Assembly: GCA_026397915.1 (NCBI GenBank)
Contig: JAPLTX010000047.1
Coordinates: forward strand, 62,001-126,000
From: Verrucomicrobiota bacterium
GTDB lineage: Bacteria; Verrucomicrobiota; Verrucomicrobiia; CAIQCK01
DNA length: 64,000 nt
Reading direction: 5' to 3'
How positions within the stretch are numbered: the first letter of the stretch is position 1; each line of letters starts with the position of its first letter. The notes below the pieces were generated by a model, which had not been told where the DNA came from, did not search any database, and saw only the letters and a list, made by a program, of their open reading frames with translations. The position numbers and the translations under genes were made by a program. Positions 9,163 to 18,508 of the stretch are shown one piece after another.

Positions 9163-10893
9163 CTATTTCAGCTCTTCGTTGTTCTTGAGGTCCACGATCT
9201 TGAATTGTTCGAGGTGGAAGGCCGGGTCGGCCCGGAAGCTGAGCTTGCCGTAGAACTTCTTCTCCAATTCGATGAGCAGATGCTCGTCCTGGCTGCGCAG
9301 GCGCTGGAGGACGTCGGGATGGACATAGACGCAGAGCTGGATGTCGGGCGGGTTCTCCGGGTCGAAGTGTTCGGGGCGGTGGCGACGGAGAACTTCGCTG
9401 ATCTTGCGCTGGATCTCGACGGACATGGAGAGGGCGCTCTTGACCATGCCGCGGCCCTTGCAGTAGGGGCAATCCTCGAAGGTGGCGGACATGACACTCT
9501 CGGTCTGGCGCTGGCGGGTCATCTCCAGCAGGCCGAGGGTGCTGATGGGCAGGATGTGGGTCTTGGCGCGGTCGCGGCGGACGCCCTCGCGCATCCGCTG
9601 ATAGACCTGGTGCTGGTGCTTGCGGTTCTTCATGTCAATGAAGTCCACGACGACGAGGCCGCCGATGTTGCGGAGGCGCAACTGGCGGCATGACTCGGCG
9701 GCGGCTTCCATGTTGGTCAGGAGGATGGTCTGCTCCTGGTCGCGACCGGGCCTGTGGCGGCCGGTGTTGACGTCAATGGAGATGAGCGCCTCGGTTTCGT
9801 CAATGACGATGTAACCGCCGCATTTGAGCCAGACCTGCCGGCGAAAGGCCTGCTCGATCTGTTTCTCGACGCCGGTCTTCTCGAAGATCGGTTCGGGGTC
9901 GGTGTAGAGCTTGACCTTGTTGCGGGAGCGGCGGCTGATCTGGCCGATCATGTCGCGAATGCGCTCGGCTTGCTTGTCGTTGTCCACGACGATCTTGCTG
10001 ATGTCCTCGGTAAGGAAGTCGCGGACGGTGCGCTCGATGAGGTCGGGTTCCTGATAGACGCAGGAGGGGGCGGGCTTGGACTTGATGTTTTCCTCGACCT
10101 GGCGCCATGCGGTGAGCAAGAGGTGCAAGTCGCGGACGAAGTAACGCTGCTTCTGGCCTTCGCCGACGGTGCGGATGATGACACCCATGCCGTCGGGGAT
10201 GGAGAGGGAGCGGACGATCTTGCGCAGGCGCTGCCGTTCGCGATCGTCCTCGATCTTGCGGGAGATGCCGCTCTGGTCGCTGAAGGGCATGAGGACGAGG
10301 TAGCGGCCGGGCAGGCTGATGCTGGTGGTCAGGCGCGGACCTTTGGTGCCGATGGGGCCTTTGGTGACCTGGACGACGATCTCACTACCGGACGGGTAGA
10401 GGTTGGGGATGTCGCGCTGGGTGATGCGTTGCTTGGGCTGCTCGCGACGTTTGCCGCCGCGGTCCACCGCCTCGATGCTGGAATCAAGCGCGGCGGGCAT
10501 GATGTCCCAGTAGTGGAGGAAGCCGTTCTTCTCGCCGCCGATGTCCACGAAGGCGGCTTTGAGGCCGTTCTCCAGGTTCTTGATGCGGCCTTTGAAGATG
10601 GAGCCGACGAGCCGTTCCTCGGTGGTGCGCTCGACGGAGAGTTCTTCCAGTTGGTTGTTTTCCATCACCGCGACGCGGGTCTCCAGTGGCTCGGCGTTGA
10701 TGATGATTTCCTTGTTGGCAGCGACGCGCCGGCCTACGAGCCTGTCCACGAGGTTGCTGGCGATGCGCTTGATGTGCGAAACGCCGCGGGCAAGGAAATG
10801 CTCCCTCTTCGGCGCTTGTTGTTGCTGCTGCTGCCCCGGATGATGCCGGCGCTGCTGCTGTTGTTGTGGTTGTGGTTGTCTTGGATCATTCAT
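9163..10893 (-). CDS. rng: Ribonuclease E/G family endoribonuclease
   Basis: An endoribonuclease of the RNase E/G family, acting in rRNA processing and mRNA decay. The 576-residue chain starts with a Gln/Arg-rich segment (about 1-28, poly-Q runs) absent from classical RNase G. It is followed by the S1 domain region (VGSIFKGRIKNLENGLKAAF), the catalytic core with ISIDVNTGR and VVDFIDM, and the Zn-link CPYCKGRG near 470. Length is closer to RNase G than to the long RNase E, and there is no long C-terminal scaffold. It is last in the mreB-mreC-mreD-mrdA-rodA-rng operon. Linkage of rng to mre genes is common. Confidence 0.93.
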   Translation of the reverse strand: MNDPRQPQPQQQQQRRHHPGQQQQQQAPKREHFLARGVSHIKRIASNLVDRLVGRRVAANKEIIINAEPLETRVAVMENNQLEELSVERTTEERLVGSIFKGRIKNLENGLKAAFVDIGGEKNGFLHYWDIMPAALDSSIEAVDRGGKRREQPKQRITQRDIPNLYPSGSEIVVQVTKGPIGTKGPRLTTSISLPGRYLVLMPFSDQSGISRKIEDDRERQRLRKIVRSLSIPDGMGVIIRTVGEGQKQRYFVRDLHLLLTAWRQVEENIKSKPAPSCVYQEPDLIERTVRDFLTEDISKIVVDNDKQAERIRDMIGQISRRSRNKVKLYTDPEPIFEKTGVEKQIEQAFRRQVWLKCGGYIVIDETEALISIDVNTGRHRPGRDQEQTILLTNMEAAAESCRQLRLRNIGGLVVVDFIDMKNRKHQHQVYQRMREGVRRDRAKTHILPISTLGLLEMTRQRQTESVMSATFEDCPYCKGRGMVKSALSMSVEIQRKISEVLRRHRPEHFDPENPPDIQLCVYVHPDVLQRLRSQDEHLLIELEKKFYGKLSFRADPAFHLEQFKIVDLKNNEELK

Positions 10894-10911
10894 GGTGTTT
10901 GGTGTCTCCGG

Positions 10912-12126
10912 TCAATGCATCGTTCGCCGCGCGCGGATATTCTGTAGGATACCGAGCGCAATCATGGTGCTCAGGACGAACGACCCCCCATAACTCAGTA
11001 ATGGCAGCGGCAGGCCCGTGATCGGCACCAGGCCGATCGTCATGCCGATGTTCACGAAAACGTGACAGAACAGCACGATGGTGATGCCCGTGGCCAGCAG
11101 TCGGCCCAAGCGGTCGCGCGCCGCCAGGGCCGTCCACAGCCCGTTCAGCAGCAGCACCGCGTAGCCGATCAGCACCAGTCCGCAGGCGATGAACCCGCCT
11201 TCCTCCGCGATCACTGAGAAAATGAAATCGTTGGGCGCCACCTGCCGCGGCAGGAAACCGAGCACGTTCTGCGTGCCTTGGAGCCAGCCCTTGCCGGTGA
11301 CACCGCCCGAACCAACGGCAATTTGCGATTGCCGCAGGTTCCAGCCCCAGCCGTAGGGATCGCGCTCCGGATTCAGGAAGACCAGGATGCGCTCCCACTG
11401 GTAGGGCTTCAAAATGTATTGCCGATTCAGTTCGATCAGCCGTTGCGTGTAGGTCGCCTTGTCGGGCGAGCTTTGTCGCAACTTCTGGCTCTCAGCATGG
11501 TAACCGAGGAGGTTGGTGTAGAGCACCGCGCCGAAGATCGCGGCGGCAAGCAGCGCGCCGAAGTAGTAACGCAACGGAATGCCGGCAACGAACATCATTG
11601 CCGCGGCCATCGGCAACAGGACCGCCGCCGAGCCGAGGTCGGGTTCGAGCAGAATCAGCCCGACGGTGCCGCCGAGCATCGCCAAGCAAACCGCGAGCGT
11701 CTTGAAGCTGCGCGCGTCGCGTTCGGGGTCGCTCAGGTAATACGCCAGCGCAAACGCAAGGCCGATCTTGGCAAACTCGCTTGGCTGGATGCCGAGGCCC
11801 CTGATGCCGAGCCAACTTCGCGCGCCGTAGCGTTCGGTGCCGGCCACCAGCACGACGATCAACAGCAGCACGCAGATGCTGTAGAGCACCCAGGTCCATT
11901 TGCCGATCTGGCGATAATCAATGGCCACCGCCGCCGTGAAGCCGATAAGGCCGACGCCGATCCAGATGGCTTGCAATTTCCAAAATGGCGCGTTGGCCAC
12001 ATCCTCGCCGCGATAGGTTGCGCTGTAGATGGCGAACACGCCGGCACCGACGAGCGCGAGCATCGTCAGCAGCGACAGCCACGAGAGGTGCTTGAAAACA
12101 GTCCAAGGAGTCAGGACACGAGACAT
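10912..12126 (-). CDS. rodA: Rod-shape peptidoglycan glycosyltransferase RodA
   Basis: A SEDS-family glycosyltransferase that polymerises lipid II during cell elongation, in the inner membrane. The 404-residue protein has about ten hydrophobic segments. Family motifs include the C-terminal ITGLPLPLLSYGGSF and the WLGIRGLGIQPSEFAKIGL stretch. The ATG at 12126 gives normal RodA length; the open frame further upstream only reads through the end of mrdA. It begins 2 bp after the mrdA stop codon, so the RodA-PBP2 pair is encoded side by side, as in most rods. Confidence 0.96.
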   Translation of the reverse strand: MSRVLTPWTVFKHLSWLSLLTMLALVGAGVFAIYSATYRGEDVANAPFWKLQAIWIGVGLIGFTAAVAIDYRQIGKWTWVLYSICVLLLIVVLVAGTERYGARSWLGIRGLGIQPSEFAKIGLAFALAYYLSDPERDARSFKTLAVCLAMLGGTVGLILLEPDLGSAAVLLPMAAAMMFVAGIPLRYYFGALLAAAIFGAVLYTNLLGYHAESQKLRQSSPDKATYTQRLIELNRQYILKPYQWERILVFLNPERDPYGWGWNLRQSQIAVGSGGVTGKGWLQGTQNVLGFLPRQVAPNDFIFSVIAEEGGFIACGLVLIGYAVLLLNGLWTALAARDRLGRLLATGITIVLFCHVFVNIGMTIGLVPITGLPLPLLSYGGSFVLSTMIALGILQNIRARRTMH

Positions 12127-12128
12127 GG

Positions 12129-14093
12129 CTAGCGTCTGCCTCCTCTCACGAACGCGAGCGGTCGGCGCTGCGGCTTCGCGGCGGCGGTGTCCTTGGTCTG
12201 GCTGGTGCCGAAAAGGTGGGCGTAGATCTTGCCGGCAACCGGCGCGGCAACCTGGCCACCGCTGTCGCCGTCTTCCAGCATGATGGCGAGAGCGTATTTT
12301 GGATTCTGGTAGGGCGCGAAGCTGACGAACCATGCGCGATGGCCGATGATGTTTGCTTGGGTGTCCATCACCTGCGCGGTGCCGGTCTTGCCAGCGACCT
12401 CAACGCCGGGAACACCGGCCTTCTTGCCGGTGCCATCCGCGTCTTGCACGACGCCGAGCATGGCTTTGCGGACGAGTTCAAGCAACTGCGGCTGCACCGT
12501 GAGCTTGCCGAGTTCGCGCGGAGGAAATTCCTCGACGGCCGGTCCAATGCCGCCATCTCTGTTTGTGTCCCGGATGCTCTTGACCAAGCGCGGCGCGATG
12601 ACGGTGCCGCCGTTGGCGATGGCGGCGGTGACGCAAGCCATTTGTAGCGGTGTCACATCAATCTCACCTTGACCGATGGCGACGTTGGCGGTTTCCGCCG
12701 ACCGGTGGCGGCGGGTCGGATCCGGCACGTGACCGCGCGCCTCGCGCGGCAGTGGAATGCCGGTTCGCTCGCCCAGGTGAAACTGCTTCGCCATCGCGAT
12801 GATCGGCCCCATGCCGATGTCCATGCCATGTTCGTAGAAGAAAATGTTGCATGAGTGGACGATGGCGGAGCGCAGGTTCACCGTGCCGTGCTGGCCGCCC
12901 TTGGATTTGATCCAGCATTTCTTCAGTTGGCCGCCCACCTGCACCTCGCCGCTGCAGAACGCAGAGGAGGCGGACGAGAGTTTACCGCAGTCCAGGCCGG
13001 CAAGTGCGACGACGAGTTTGAATATGGAGCCAGGCGCGTATTGTTCGTTGACGGCGCGGTTGGCCAGCGGCTTGGACGGATCCTTCAGCAGCGTCTCCAT
13101 TTCCTCGCGGCGGACGCGCGGAATGAGCCGGTTCGGGTCGAAGGTAGGGGTGGAAGCCAACGCAAGCACATCGCCGTTGGTGGGGTCTATCACAACGGCG
13201 GCGCCGATGTGTTCGCCCAAAGCCTGTTCCGCGGCCTGTTGGCAGCGCGCGTCGAGGGACAACACCAGGTCGTGGCCCGGCTGCGGCGATTGCACGCCCA
13301 GTTCGCGCTCCTTGTAGCCGCGCGCGTTGATGAGAATGGTCTTGGAGCCGGTCCGGCCACGCAGTTCGTGGTCGAACTTCAGTTCCAAGCCGCTGACGCC
13401 GCGCAGTTCGGCTTGGGTAAACGTCGGCAGGCTTTGGTCCAACTCCAGCGTGGGCTTGCTTCGCGTGACGTAGCCGAGCGTGTGTGCCGCCAGCGGGTAT
13501 GGCTTGTCGCCCACCACGAAGCCGTAGCGGCGGAGCGGGTTGACCTCGATGGCCATGCCCGTTGGCAGCGGGTAATGCTCGTTGGCGATGGCGACGGCGG
13601 TTTCGTTCAGGTCCGGGAAGAGGATGAGCGGCAACGGACGCAGTTCGGAGGCGTGAATGCGGATGGCGCGCTCGTCGAGCTGCGGCTGCACGCCGATTAG
13701 GCGGCCGAACGCGCTAGCTTTCTCGCGGACCAGTTCGGCGAGAAGTTGCTCGCGGCGGCCGGGTTCAAGTCGTTTGCCGTGGCGGCGGATTTCCTGGCGC
13801 ACGCGCTCGCGCCACTCGTCGGAAAGCTCTTCGAGATAGATCACCGCGTCGAAGCTGGGCCGGCTGTCGGCGAGGCAGATGCCGTTGCGGTCGTAGATCA
13901 GACCGCGCACGGCGGGAATCTCGACGAGGCGCTGGCTCTGGCGCTCCTGGCTTGCGCCGAACTCGGCGCTTTGCACGACCTGAAGCTGGAAAAGTTGTGT
14001 GGCCAGCAGGAACAGGCAACCGACGATGATCAGCCCGAACAGCATCAGCCGTCCTTCTTCACGTCGAAAAATCTCACGCCAGAGTCGCCGCAT
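12129..14093 (-). CDS. mrdA: Penicillin-binding protein 2 (elongation transpeptidase)
   Basis: A class B PBP, the D,D-transpeptidase partner of RodA. The 654-residue chain has one N-terminal membrane helix (about 16-36) and a pedestal domain. The transpeptidase domain shows Ser356-x-x-Lys359 (SIFK), SCN at 414-416 and KTGTAQV near the C-terminal third. Length is typical for PBP2. Its ATG lies just after the mreD stop codon. All catalytic motifs are intact. Confidence 0.96.
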   Translation of the reverse strand: MRRLWREIFRREEGRLMLFGLIIVGCLFLLATQLFQLQVVQSAEFGASQERQSQRLVEIPAVRGLIYDRNGICLADSRPSFDAVIYLEELSDEWRERVRQEIRRHGKRLEPGRREQLLAELVREKASAFGRLIGVQPQLDERAIRIHASELRPLPLILFPDLNETAVAIANEHYPLPTGMAIEVNPLRRYGFVVGDKPYPLAAHTLGYVTRSKPTLELDQSLPTFTQAELRGVSGLELKFDHELRGRTGSKTILINARGYKERELGVQSPQPGHDLVLSLDARCQQAAEQALGEHIGAAVVIDPTNGDVLALASTPTFDPNRLIPRVRREEMETLLKDPSKPLANRAVNEQYAPGSIFKLVVALAGLDCGKLSSASSAFCSGEVQVGGQLKKCWIKSKGGQHGTVNLRSAIVHSCNIFFYEHGMDIGMGPIIAMAKQFHLGERTGIPLPREARGHVPDPTRRHRSAETANVAIGQGEIDVTPLQMACVTAAIANGGTVIAPRLVKSIRDTNRDGGIGPAVEEFPPRELGKLTVQPQLLELVRKAMLGVVQDADGTGKKAGVPGVEVAGKTGTAQVMDTQANIIGHRAWFVSFAPYQNPKYALAIMLEDGDSGGQVAAPVAGKIYAHLFGTSQTKDTAAAKPQRRPLAFVRGGRR

Positions 14094-14609
14094 TTAGAAG
14101 ACCTCCGCTTCTTTTTCGTCCAGCCATTGCCCGCACCAGCGCGCCGAGCATTTCAGCAACCAGAGAAAGAGCGGCGTGTCGAGGGCGACCAGGAGCGCAA
14201 TGAGCACCATCTTTGCGGCGATCCCAAACTCGAAAGGCAGGGGAGTCTCGCCGAGGCGGAGTAACAGCCATGTCCAGACTGAGGTGGCAAGCGAGGTTGC
14301 GCCACCGAGCGCGGCTTGCAGGAGGATGTTATCGCGGTAAAGGACGCGCTGAAAGTGATTGATCGCAGCGGCGGCCACAGCCAGAGGCGCGACGCTCAGG
14401 CCGAGTGCTTGGAACGAGAGGGCGTCAAGCAGCAGGCTGCAGACGACTGCGACAAATAGCGCGCGATTCCAGGACGCAAATAGCGCAGCGAACACCACCA
14501 TCGCCGGCATCAGGTCAAACTTCACACCGGCGAGGTTGACCACGGCGCCCAGCGCGCACTGAAGCGCCATCACCACCACCACTGCTGAAAAAAGAAATGT
14601 CTTGGTCAT
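14094..14609 (-). CDS. mreD: Rod shape-determining protein MreD
   Basis: A small integral membrane protein of the elongasome. The 171 residues form five to six hydrophobic segments with few conserved residues, as usual for MreD. Identity rests on the topology and on its place between mreC and mrdA. It starts one base after the mreC stop codon and ends directly before the mrdA start. Confidence 0.85.
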   Translation of the reverse strand: MTKTFLFSAVVVVMALQCALGAVVNLAGVKFDLMPAMVVFAALFASWNRALFVAVVCSLLLDALSFQALGLSVAPLAVAAAAINHFQRVLYRDNILLQAALGGATSLATSVWTWLLLRLGETPLPFEFGIAAKMVLIALLVALDTPLFLWLLKCSARWCGQWLDEKEAEVF

Positions 14610-14610
14610 G

Positions 14611-15417
14611 TCACCGGCAAATCACAAAAACTTCTTCGAGACGGTTCAGGTCCACCGCGGGTTTGAGACGCGCGCTTTTGTAAAGGCCTGACTCGCTGAA
14701 CGTGGCAAGCTCCAGCGTGCCGACGTGGATACCCTTGGGGAAAACGCCGCCCAAGCCGCTGGTGATGACGGTGTGGTTTGGAAGAACCTTCGCGTCGCGG
14801 CCGATAAAATCCATACGACAGGCGGGGGCGCTGCCAAGGCCATCGAAAACGCCCTCGACAATGCCGGGGCTGCGCGTTTCCTGCACCAGCGCGGCCACCT
14901 TGCAGTTCGGGTCCACAATGAGCCGCACGCGGGACGTGGTGTGCGTGACGGCAACCGTTTTTCCGACAAGGCCAGCGGTGGTTACGACCGCGCAGTCTTC
15001 GGTGACGCCTTGGTCGGAGCCGATGTCGAGAAGGATCGTTTTCCACCAGTTGGACGGGTCGCGCCCCGTGATGTGCGCGGGCTTTAGGCGCGGGCCGACG
15101 GCTTGCCGGAACCCGACCATGTCGCGGAGGCGGCGGTTCTCGTCCTCCAGTTCCGTCAAGCGCAACCGCTCCTGCATCTGGAGCGCGAGTTGTTCGCGGA
15201 GCTGGTGGTTCTGTTGGAGCAGGGTGGTGCGGGATTGAATCTCCTGGCGTGATTCGTCCCACCAGTGCTGCAAGGCCGCGCTCATCGAGAGCACGGGGGA
15301 GAAAAGCTGCGTGACCAGTGACCTCAGCCTCAGCGACGGCCCCGCGGGCAGCGCAAAGTAAAGCACCAGGCTCAGAATAATCGTGCCGAGCAACGCCAGA
15401 TAACTTCGTCGTAACAT
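14611..15417 (-). CDS. mreC: Rod shape-determining protein MreC
   Basis: A periplasmic scaffold that contacts PBP2 and MreB-linked complexes. The 268-residue protein has an N-terminal membrane anchor (about 5-27), a coiled coil rich in Leu, Glu and Gln (about 55-100), then two beta domains with the family segment ITGLGGVFPKGI-like (here VITSGLGGVFPKGI near 220). Length is typical. It lies about 80 bp after mreB. Confidence 0.94.
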   Translation of the reverse strand: MLRRSYLALLGTIILSLVLYFALPAGPSLRLRSLVTQLFSPVLSMSAALQHWWDESRQEIQSRTTLLQQNHQLREQLALQMQERLRLTELEDENRRLRDMVGFRQAVGPRLKPAHITGRDPSNWWKTILLDIGSDQGVTEDCAVVTTAGLVGKTVAVTHTTSRVRLIVDPNCKVAALVQETRSPGIVEGVFDGLGSAPACRMDFIGRDAKVLPNHTVITSGLGGVFPKGIHVGTLELATFSESGLYKSARLKPAVDLNRLEEVFVICR

Positions 15418-15499
15418 GCCTTCTCAGGCGGGAACTGTCGCGTCCCTTCGGCGGGCGATACAAATACTACATCAGACGGCAGAGCCGGCAGGAGGCCGG

Positions 15500-16531
15500 C
15501 TAGACACGATTGGTGGCGGTGAGTTTCTCGAGAAACTGAAGTTCGTTGAGCACGCGGCCGGTTCCCTCAGCGACGGCGCTGAGCGGATCGTCCGCAATAT
15601 GAATGGGTAGTCCGGTTTCTTCGGCCAGCAGCTTGTCAATGCCACGCAGCAACGCGCCGCCGCCCGACATCATGATGCCTCGGTCCACGAGGTCAGCCGC
15701 GAGTTCGGGTGGGCAGCGTTCCAACGCAATGCGCACGCTTTCGACAATCTGGGAAACCGGTTCCAAAAGTGCTTCGCGAATCTCCTGTGATGTGACGGTG
15801 AGTGTCTTGGGCAGCCCCGCAACCAAATCGCGGCCCTTGACCTCCATCGTCATTTCTTGCTCCAAGGGGAAGGCCGATCCAACCCGGATCTTGATCTCCT
15901 CCGAGGTGCGTTCGCCCACCATCAAATTATAGGCACGCTTCATGTATTGGATGATCGCCTCATCCAGTTCATCGCCCGCCACCCGGATGCTCCGGCTGAA
16001 TACAATGCCAGCCAGCGAGATCAGGGCGACTTCGGTCGTGCCTCCGCCTATATCCACGATCATGTTCCCCGCAGGTTCTTGCACCGGCATTCCGACGCCG
16101 ATCGCTGCAGCCATCGGCTCCTCAATCAGATAGACCTTGCGGGCGCCTGCGTGAGTTGCTGAATCCTTCACAGCCCGCTTCTCCACCTCCGTGATGCCCG
16201 AGGGCACCGCTATAATCACCCGGGGCGCGACCATCGAACGCCGGTTGTGCACCTTGCGGATGAAGTAGCGAAGCATGCTTTCGGTGATCTCGAAGTCGGC
16301 TATCACGCCGTCTTTCATCGGACGGATGGCCACAATACTGCCGGGTGTGCGGCCCACCATGCGCTTGGCTTCCTCGCCGACAGCGAGGACATTGCTGGTG
16401 CCAGCCTGGATCGCAACGACACTGGGTTCCCTCAGGACGATGCCGTGGTCTTTGACGTAAACCACGGAGTTTGCAGTCCCTAAATCAATACCGATGTCGT
16501 TCGAGAATAACCCTAACAGTTTACTTAACAT
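15500..16531 (-). CDS. mreB: Rod shape-determining protein MreB
   Basis: An actin-like filament protein that orients side-wall peptidoglycan synthesis. The 343-residue chain begins [17 protein letters not shown], with the phosphate-1 motif DLGTAN, and has phosphate-2 DIGGGTTE near 165 and the adenosine motif [10 protein letters not shown] near 290. Family length is exact. First gene of the cell-shape operon, with a good promoter about 100 bp upstream. Confidence 0.98.
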   Translation of the reverse strand: MLSKLLGLFSNDIGIDLGTANSVVYVKDHGIVLREPSVVAIQAGTSNVLAVGEEAKRMVGRTPGSIVAIRPMKDGVIADFEITESMLRYFIRKVHNRRSMVAPRVIIAVPSGITEVEKRAVKDSATHAGARKVYLIEEPMAAAIGVGMPVQEPAGNMIVDIGGGTTEVALISLAGIVFSRSIRVAGDELDEAIIQYMKRAYNLMVGERTSEEIKIRVGSAFPLEQEMTMEVKGRDLVAGLPKTLTVTSQEIREALLEPVSQIVESVRIALERCPPELAADLVDRGIMMSGGGALLRGIDKLLAEETGLPIHIADDPLSAVAEGTGRVLNELQFLEKLTATNRV

Positions 16532-16635
16532 GCTTCGCGGCGGCCGGTGTTAACGACTACCTGATCTTTCCAATTCTACCTATCCTTGCTGGCGGCAATG
16601 TCACACAGCACACACCAGCCAACATATGGCCACTT

Positions 16636-16664
16636 TATGTATGGGTTAGCTACGCGCACGTCAA
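16636..16664 (-). promoter_or_regulatory. Sigma70-type promoter for the mreB operon
   Basis: On the minus strand, TTGACG (16664-16659) and TACATA (16641-16636) have a 17-bp spacer. The predicted start of transcription near 16629 gives a leader of about 100 nt before mreB. Assigned by consensus and position. Confidence 0.6.
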
Positions 16665-16699
16665 GGAGATATGCCGTTGCCACGCCGAAAGAAACGACC

Positions 16700-17536
16700 T
16701 CAGGGCGCCTTCGGAGTCAGCGGTGGTTGAGACGGCCGGTCCATGCTTTCACCGCCAACGACCTTTACCTGGTTATCCGCGGTGCGCTTTAGTTCGGGAA
16801 GGGTGTTGTAGTTGGAAAACGACTCGCGCTTCAACACGGCGGCTTTCGGTGAGATGATGGAGTGGCGGAATTGACGTGGCTGGGCTTGATGCAACACGTG
16901 GAAATTGCCGTCCTTGTCCGTGGTTGCCGTCGGCGCGCTGAATGTGACCCATTCGCCCAGCGGAACGACGCCGTAAATGGTGTATCCCTGCTGGTCCTCG
17001 ACACGGGCGTAAAGCCATACTTGGGTTCCCAGAAGCACCTCCAGCAGCGAGTAAGCACGCAGACCCTCCTTGCCCGACTCGTCCTTGAAGCCGGCTGACT
17101 TCGTCAAAAGTTGCCGCCCGGCGACGATTTCGACGGTCCGCTCGCGCGATGCGAAGGAGCCGCCAAGGTTGCTGACCTTCACAAGGGCGCGGATGCGGTA
17201 TCGGCCCGGCTCGCGAATCTGGTAGTAGGCGGCGAGGTTTGCCGCCTTGGCCTGCACTTGGCCCGGCCCCAACGTAGCCGTGCCGGCGAGGAAACCGGGG
17301 CCGACCATGCCGATCCGCTCGCCATTGCTGCGGTTGATCTCGAAACGGAGCCAAGGCATGGATTCCTGATCCGCCAGTTGAACCTGTGCCGCGCTGTAGT
17401 TTTGGATGTCCACGGTAGCAATCATCGGTTCGTAAAGCAGATACCGATCCCGCTCCAGGTCCAGGCGGACGTTGATCTGCGCCTGCGCCGAAACGGCAAG
17501 AAAAATGGTTGCGACGATGGTCGCTGATCGAATCAT
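16700..17536 (-). CDS. Secreted protein of unknown function
   Basis: A 278-residue protein with a clear signal peptide (MIRSATIVATIFLAVSAQA, cleavage near 20). The N-terminal half looks like an Ig-like or beta-sandwich domain: LDLERDRYLLYEPMIATVDI, then PGRYRIRALVKVSNLG. The C-terminal half contains WVTFSAPTATTDKDGNFHVL and resembles no family I can name. Its stop codon lies just upstream of the mreB promoter. It is transcribed divergently from pyrF. Function unknown; a periplasmic or outer-membrane role is inferred only from the signal peptide. Confidence 0.75.
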   Translation of the reverse strand: MIRSATIVATIFLAVSAQAQINVRLDLERDRYLLYEPMIATVDIQNYSAAQVQLADQESMPWLRFEINRSNGERIGMVGPGFLAGTATLGPGQVQAKAANLAAYYQIREPGRYRIRALVKVSNLGGSFASRERTVEIVAGRQLLTKSAGFKDESGKEGLRAYSLLEVLLGTQVWLYARVEDQQGYTIYGVVPLGEWVTFSAPTATTDKDGNFHVLHQAQPRQFRHSIISPKAAVLKRESFSNYNTLPELKRTADNQVKVVGGESMDRPSQPPLTPKAP

Positions 17537-17560
17537 GCGCGCACGCTATCACGCGCCCGC

Positions 17561-17589
17561 TTGCATCGGCAAACGATTTCTCCTAACCT
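17561..17589 (+). promoter_or_regulatory. Possible pyrF promoter (near-leaderless)
   Basis: TTGCAT (17561-17566) and TAACCT (17584-17589) have a 17-bp spacer. The predicted start of transcription is only about 3 nt before the pyrF ATG, and no Shine-Dalgarno sequence is visible, so the transcript would be almost leaderless. Confidence 0.4.
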
Positions 17590-17598
17590 CGACGCGCA

Positions 17599-18267
17599 AT
17601 GGCTACCGAACTCATTGTTGCCGTGGATGTGCCAAACTTGGAGCAAGCCAGCCGCGTGCTCGACCAACTCGCTGACAGCGTGCGTTGGTTCAAGGTTGGC
17701 CTGCAACTCTTCACCGCCAGCGGCCCTGGTGTCGTCCGCGAGATTCGCGCGCGCGGCGGCAAGGTCTTTCTTGACCTGAAATTCTACGACATCCCCAACA
17801 CCGTCGCTGGCGCGGCTCAATCTGCGGCAGCCCTCGGCGTGGAAATGTTTAACGTTCACGTCAGCGGCGGCGAGGCCATGATGCGCGCTGCAATGGAAGG
17901 CGGCGCGCAGACGACAGGCGCTCGTCCGCTTGTCATCGGCGTCACGATCCTCACCAGCCAGCCCGCGACTGAGGCTGACGTGCTGAAACTGGCACGCTCG
18001 GCCAAGACCAGCGGACTCGACGGCGTTGTCTGCTCGGCCCGCGAAGCCGTCACCCTCAAGCGTGAACTCGGCGCAGACTTCAAACTTGTCTGCCCCGGCA
18101 TCCGTCCGGCGTGGAGCGAGAAGGGCGACCAAAACCGTATTGTCACCCCGCGCGACGCCGTCAAAGCCGGCGCCGACTACATCGTCGTCGGGCGCCCCAT
18201 CCTCGCCGCGGCAAATCCCGCAGAAGCCGCGAAGCGCGTGATGGAAGAAATGCACGGCGCGTATTGA
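17599..18267 (+). CDS. pyrF: Orotidine 5'-phosphate decarboxylase
   Basis: Catalyses OMP to UMP, the last step of de novo UMP synthesis. The 222-residue TIM barrel has the catalytic tetrad motif DLKFYDIPNT (Asp59, Lys61, Asp64), AVDV at the first strand and the phosphate-binding end VVGRPI near 197. Length fits the short bacterial class. It is a monocistronic plus-strand gene facing the biotin operon. pyrK and pyrD lie 12 kb away. Confidence 0.96.
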   Translation: MATELIVAVDVPNLEQASRVLDQLADSVRWFKVGLQLFTASGPGVVREIRARGGKVFLDLKFYDIPNTVAGAAQSAAALGVEMFNVHVSGGEAMMRAAMEGGAQTTGARPLVIGVTILTSQPATEADVLKLARSAKTSGLDGVVCSAREAVTLKRELGADFKLVCPGIRPAWSEKGDQNRIVTPRDAVKAGADYIVVGRPILAAANPAEAAKRVMEEMHGAY

Positions 18268-18322
18268 AGCAAACCGGGTCTATTGTCCGACAGCGGCGTT
18301 TACGCCAAATCGTTGCAGGCGC

Positions 18323-18508
18323 TCACTCGCCGAGAATCGTGACTACAACCGCGGGCTCCCTTGGCCGCGTATCGAAATCCACCAGCACCACCGCTTGGCC
18401 CACGCGCACACCGCTCTCTTCGACCAATCGCCGCAAATCTTCCGTGAGGTCGAGGATGTGGTTGTTGCCATTGCTAGAGCGCGTAATGCTGCCGCTGAAA
18501 GTCTTCAT
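18323..18508 (-). CDS. Small protein resembling the N-terminal half of YjbQ (UPF0047)
   Basis: A 61-residue product starting with an ATGA overlap on the bioD stop codon, so it is probably translated. The stretch ILDLTEDLRRLVEESG followed by VRVGQAVVLV resembles the N-terminal half of YjbQ proteins (about 135 residues). Their downstream metal/thiamine-phosphate site with the HTTAAL and E-H motifs is absent. It could be a truncated YjbQ, a remnant, or an unrelated small protein. Last gene of the xylB-to-bioD operon. Confidence 0.5.
   Translation of the reverse strand: MKTFSGSITRSSNGNNHILDLTEDLRRLVEESGVRVGQAVVLVDFDTRPREPAVVVTILGE

Noticed and set aside
9754..10947. 397-codon plus-strand frame antisense to rng
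   Set aside because: Shadow frame over the conserved RNase core; Asp/Ala-rich product with no motif.
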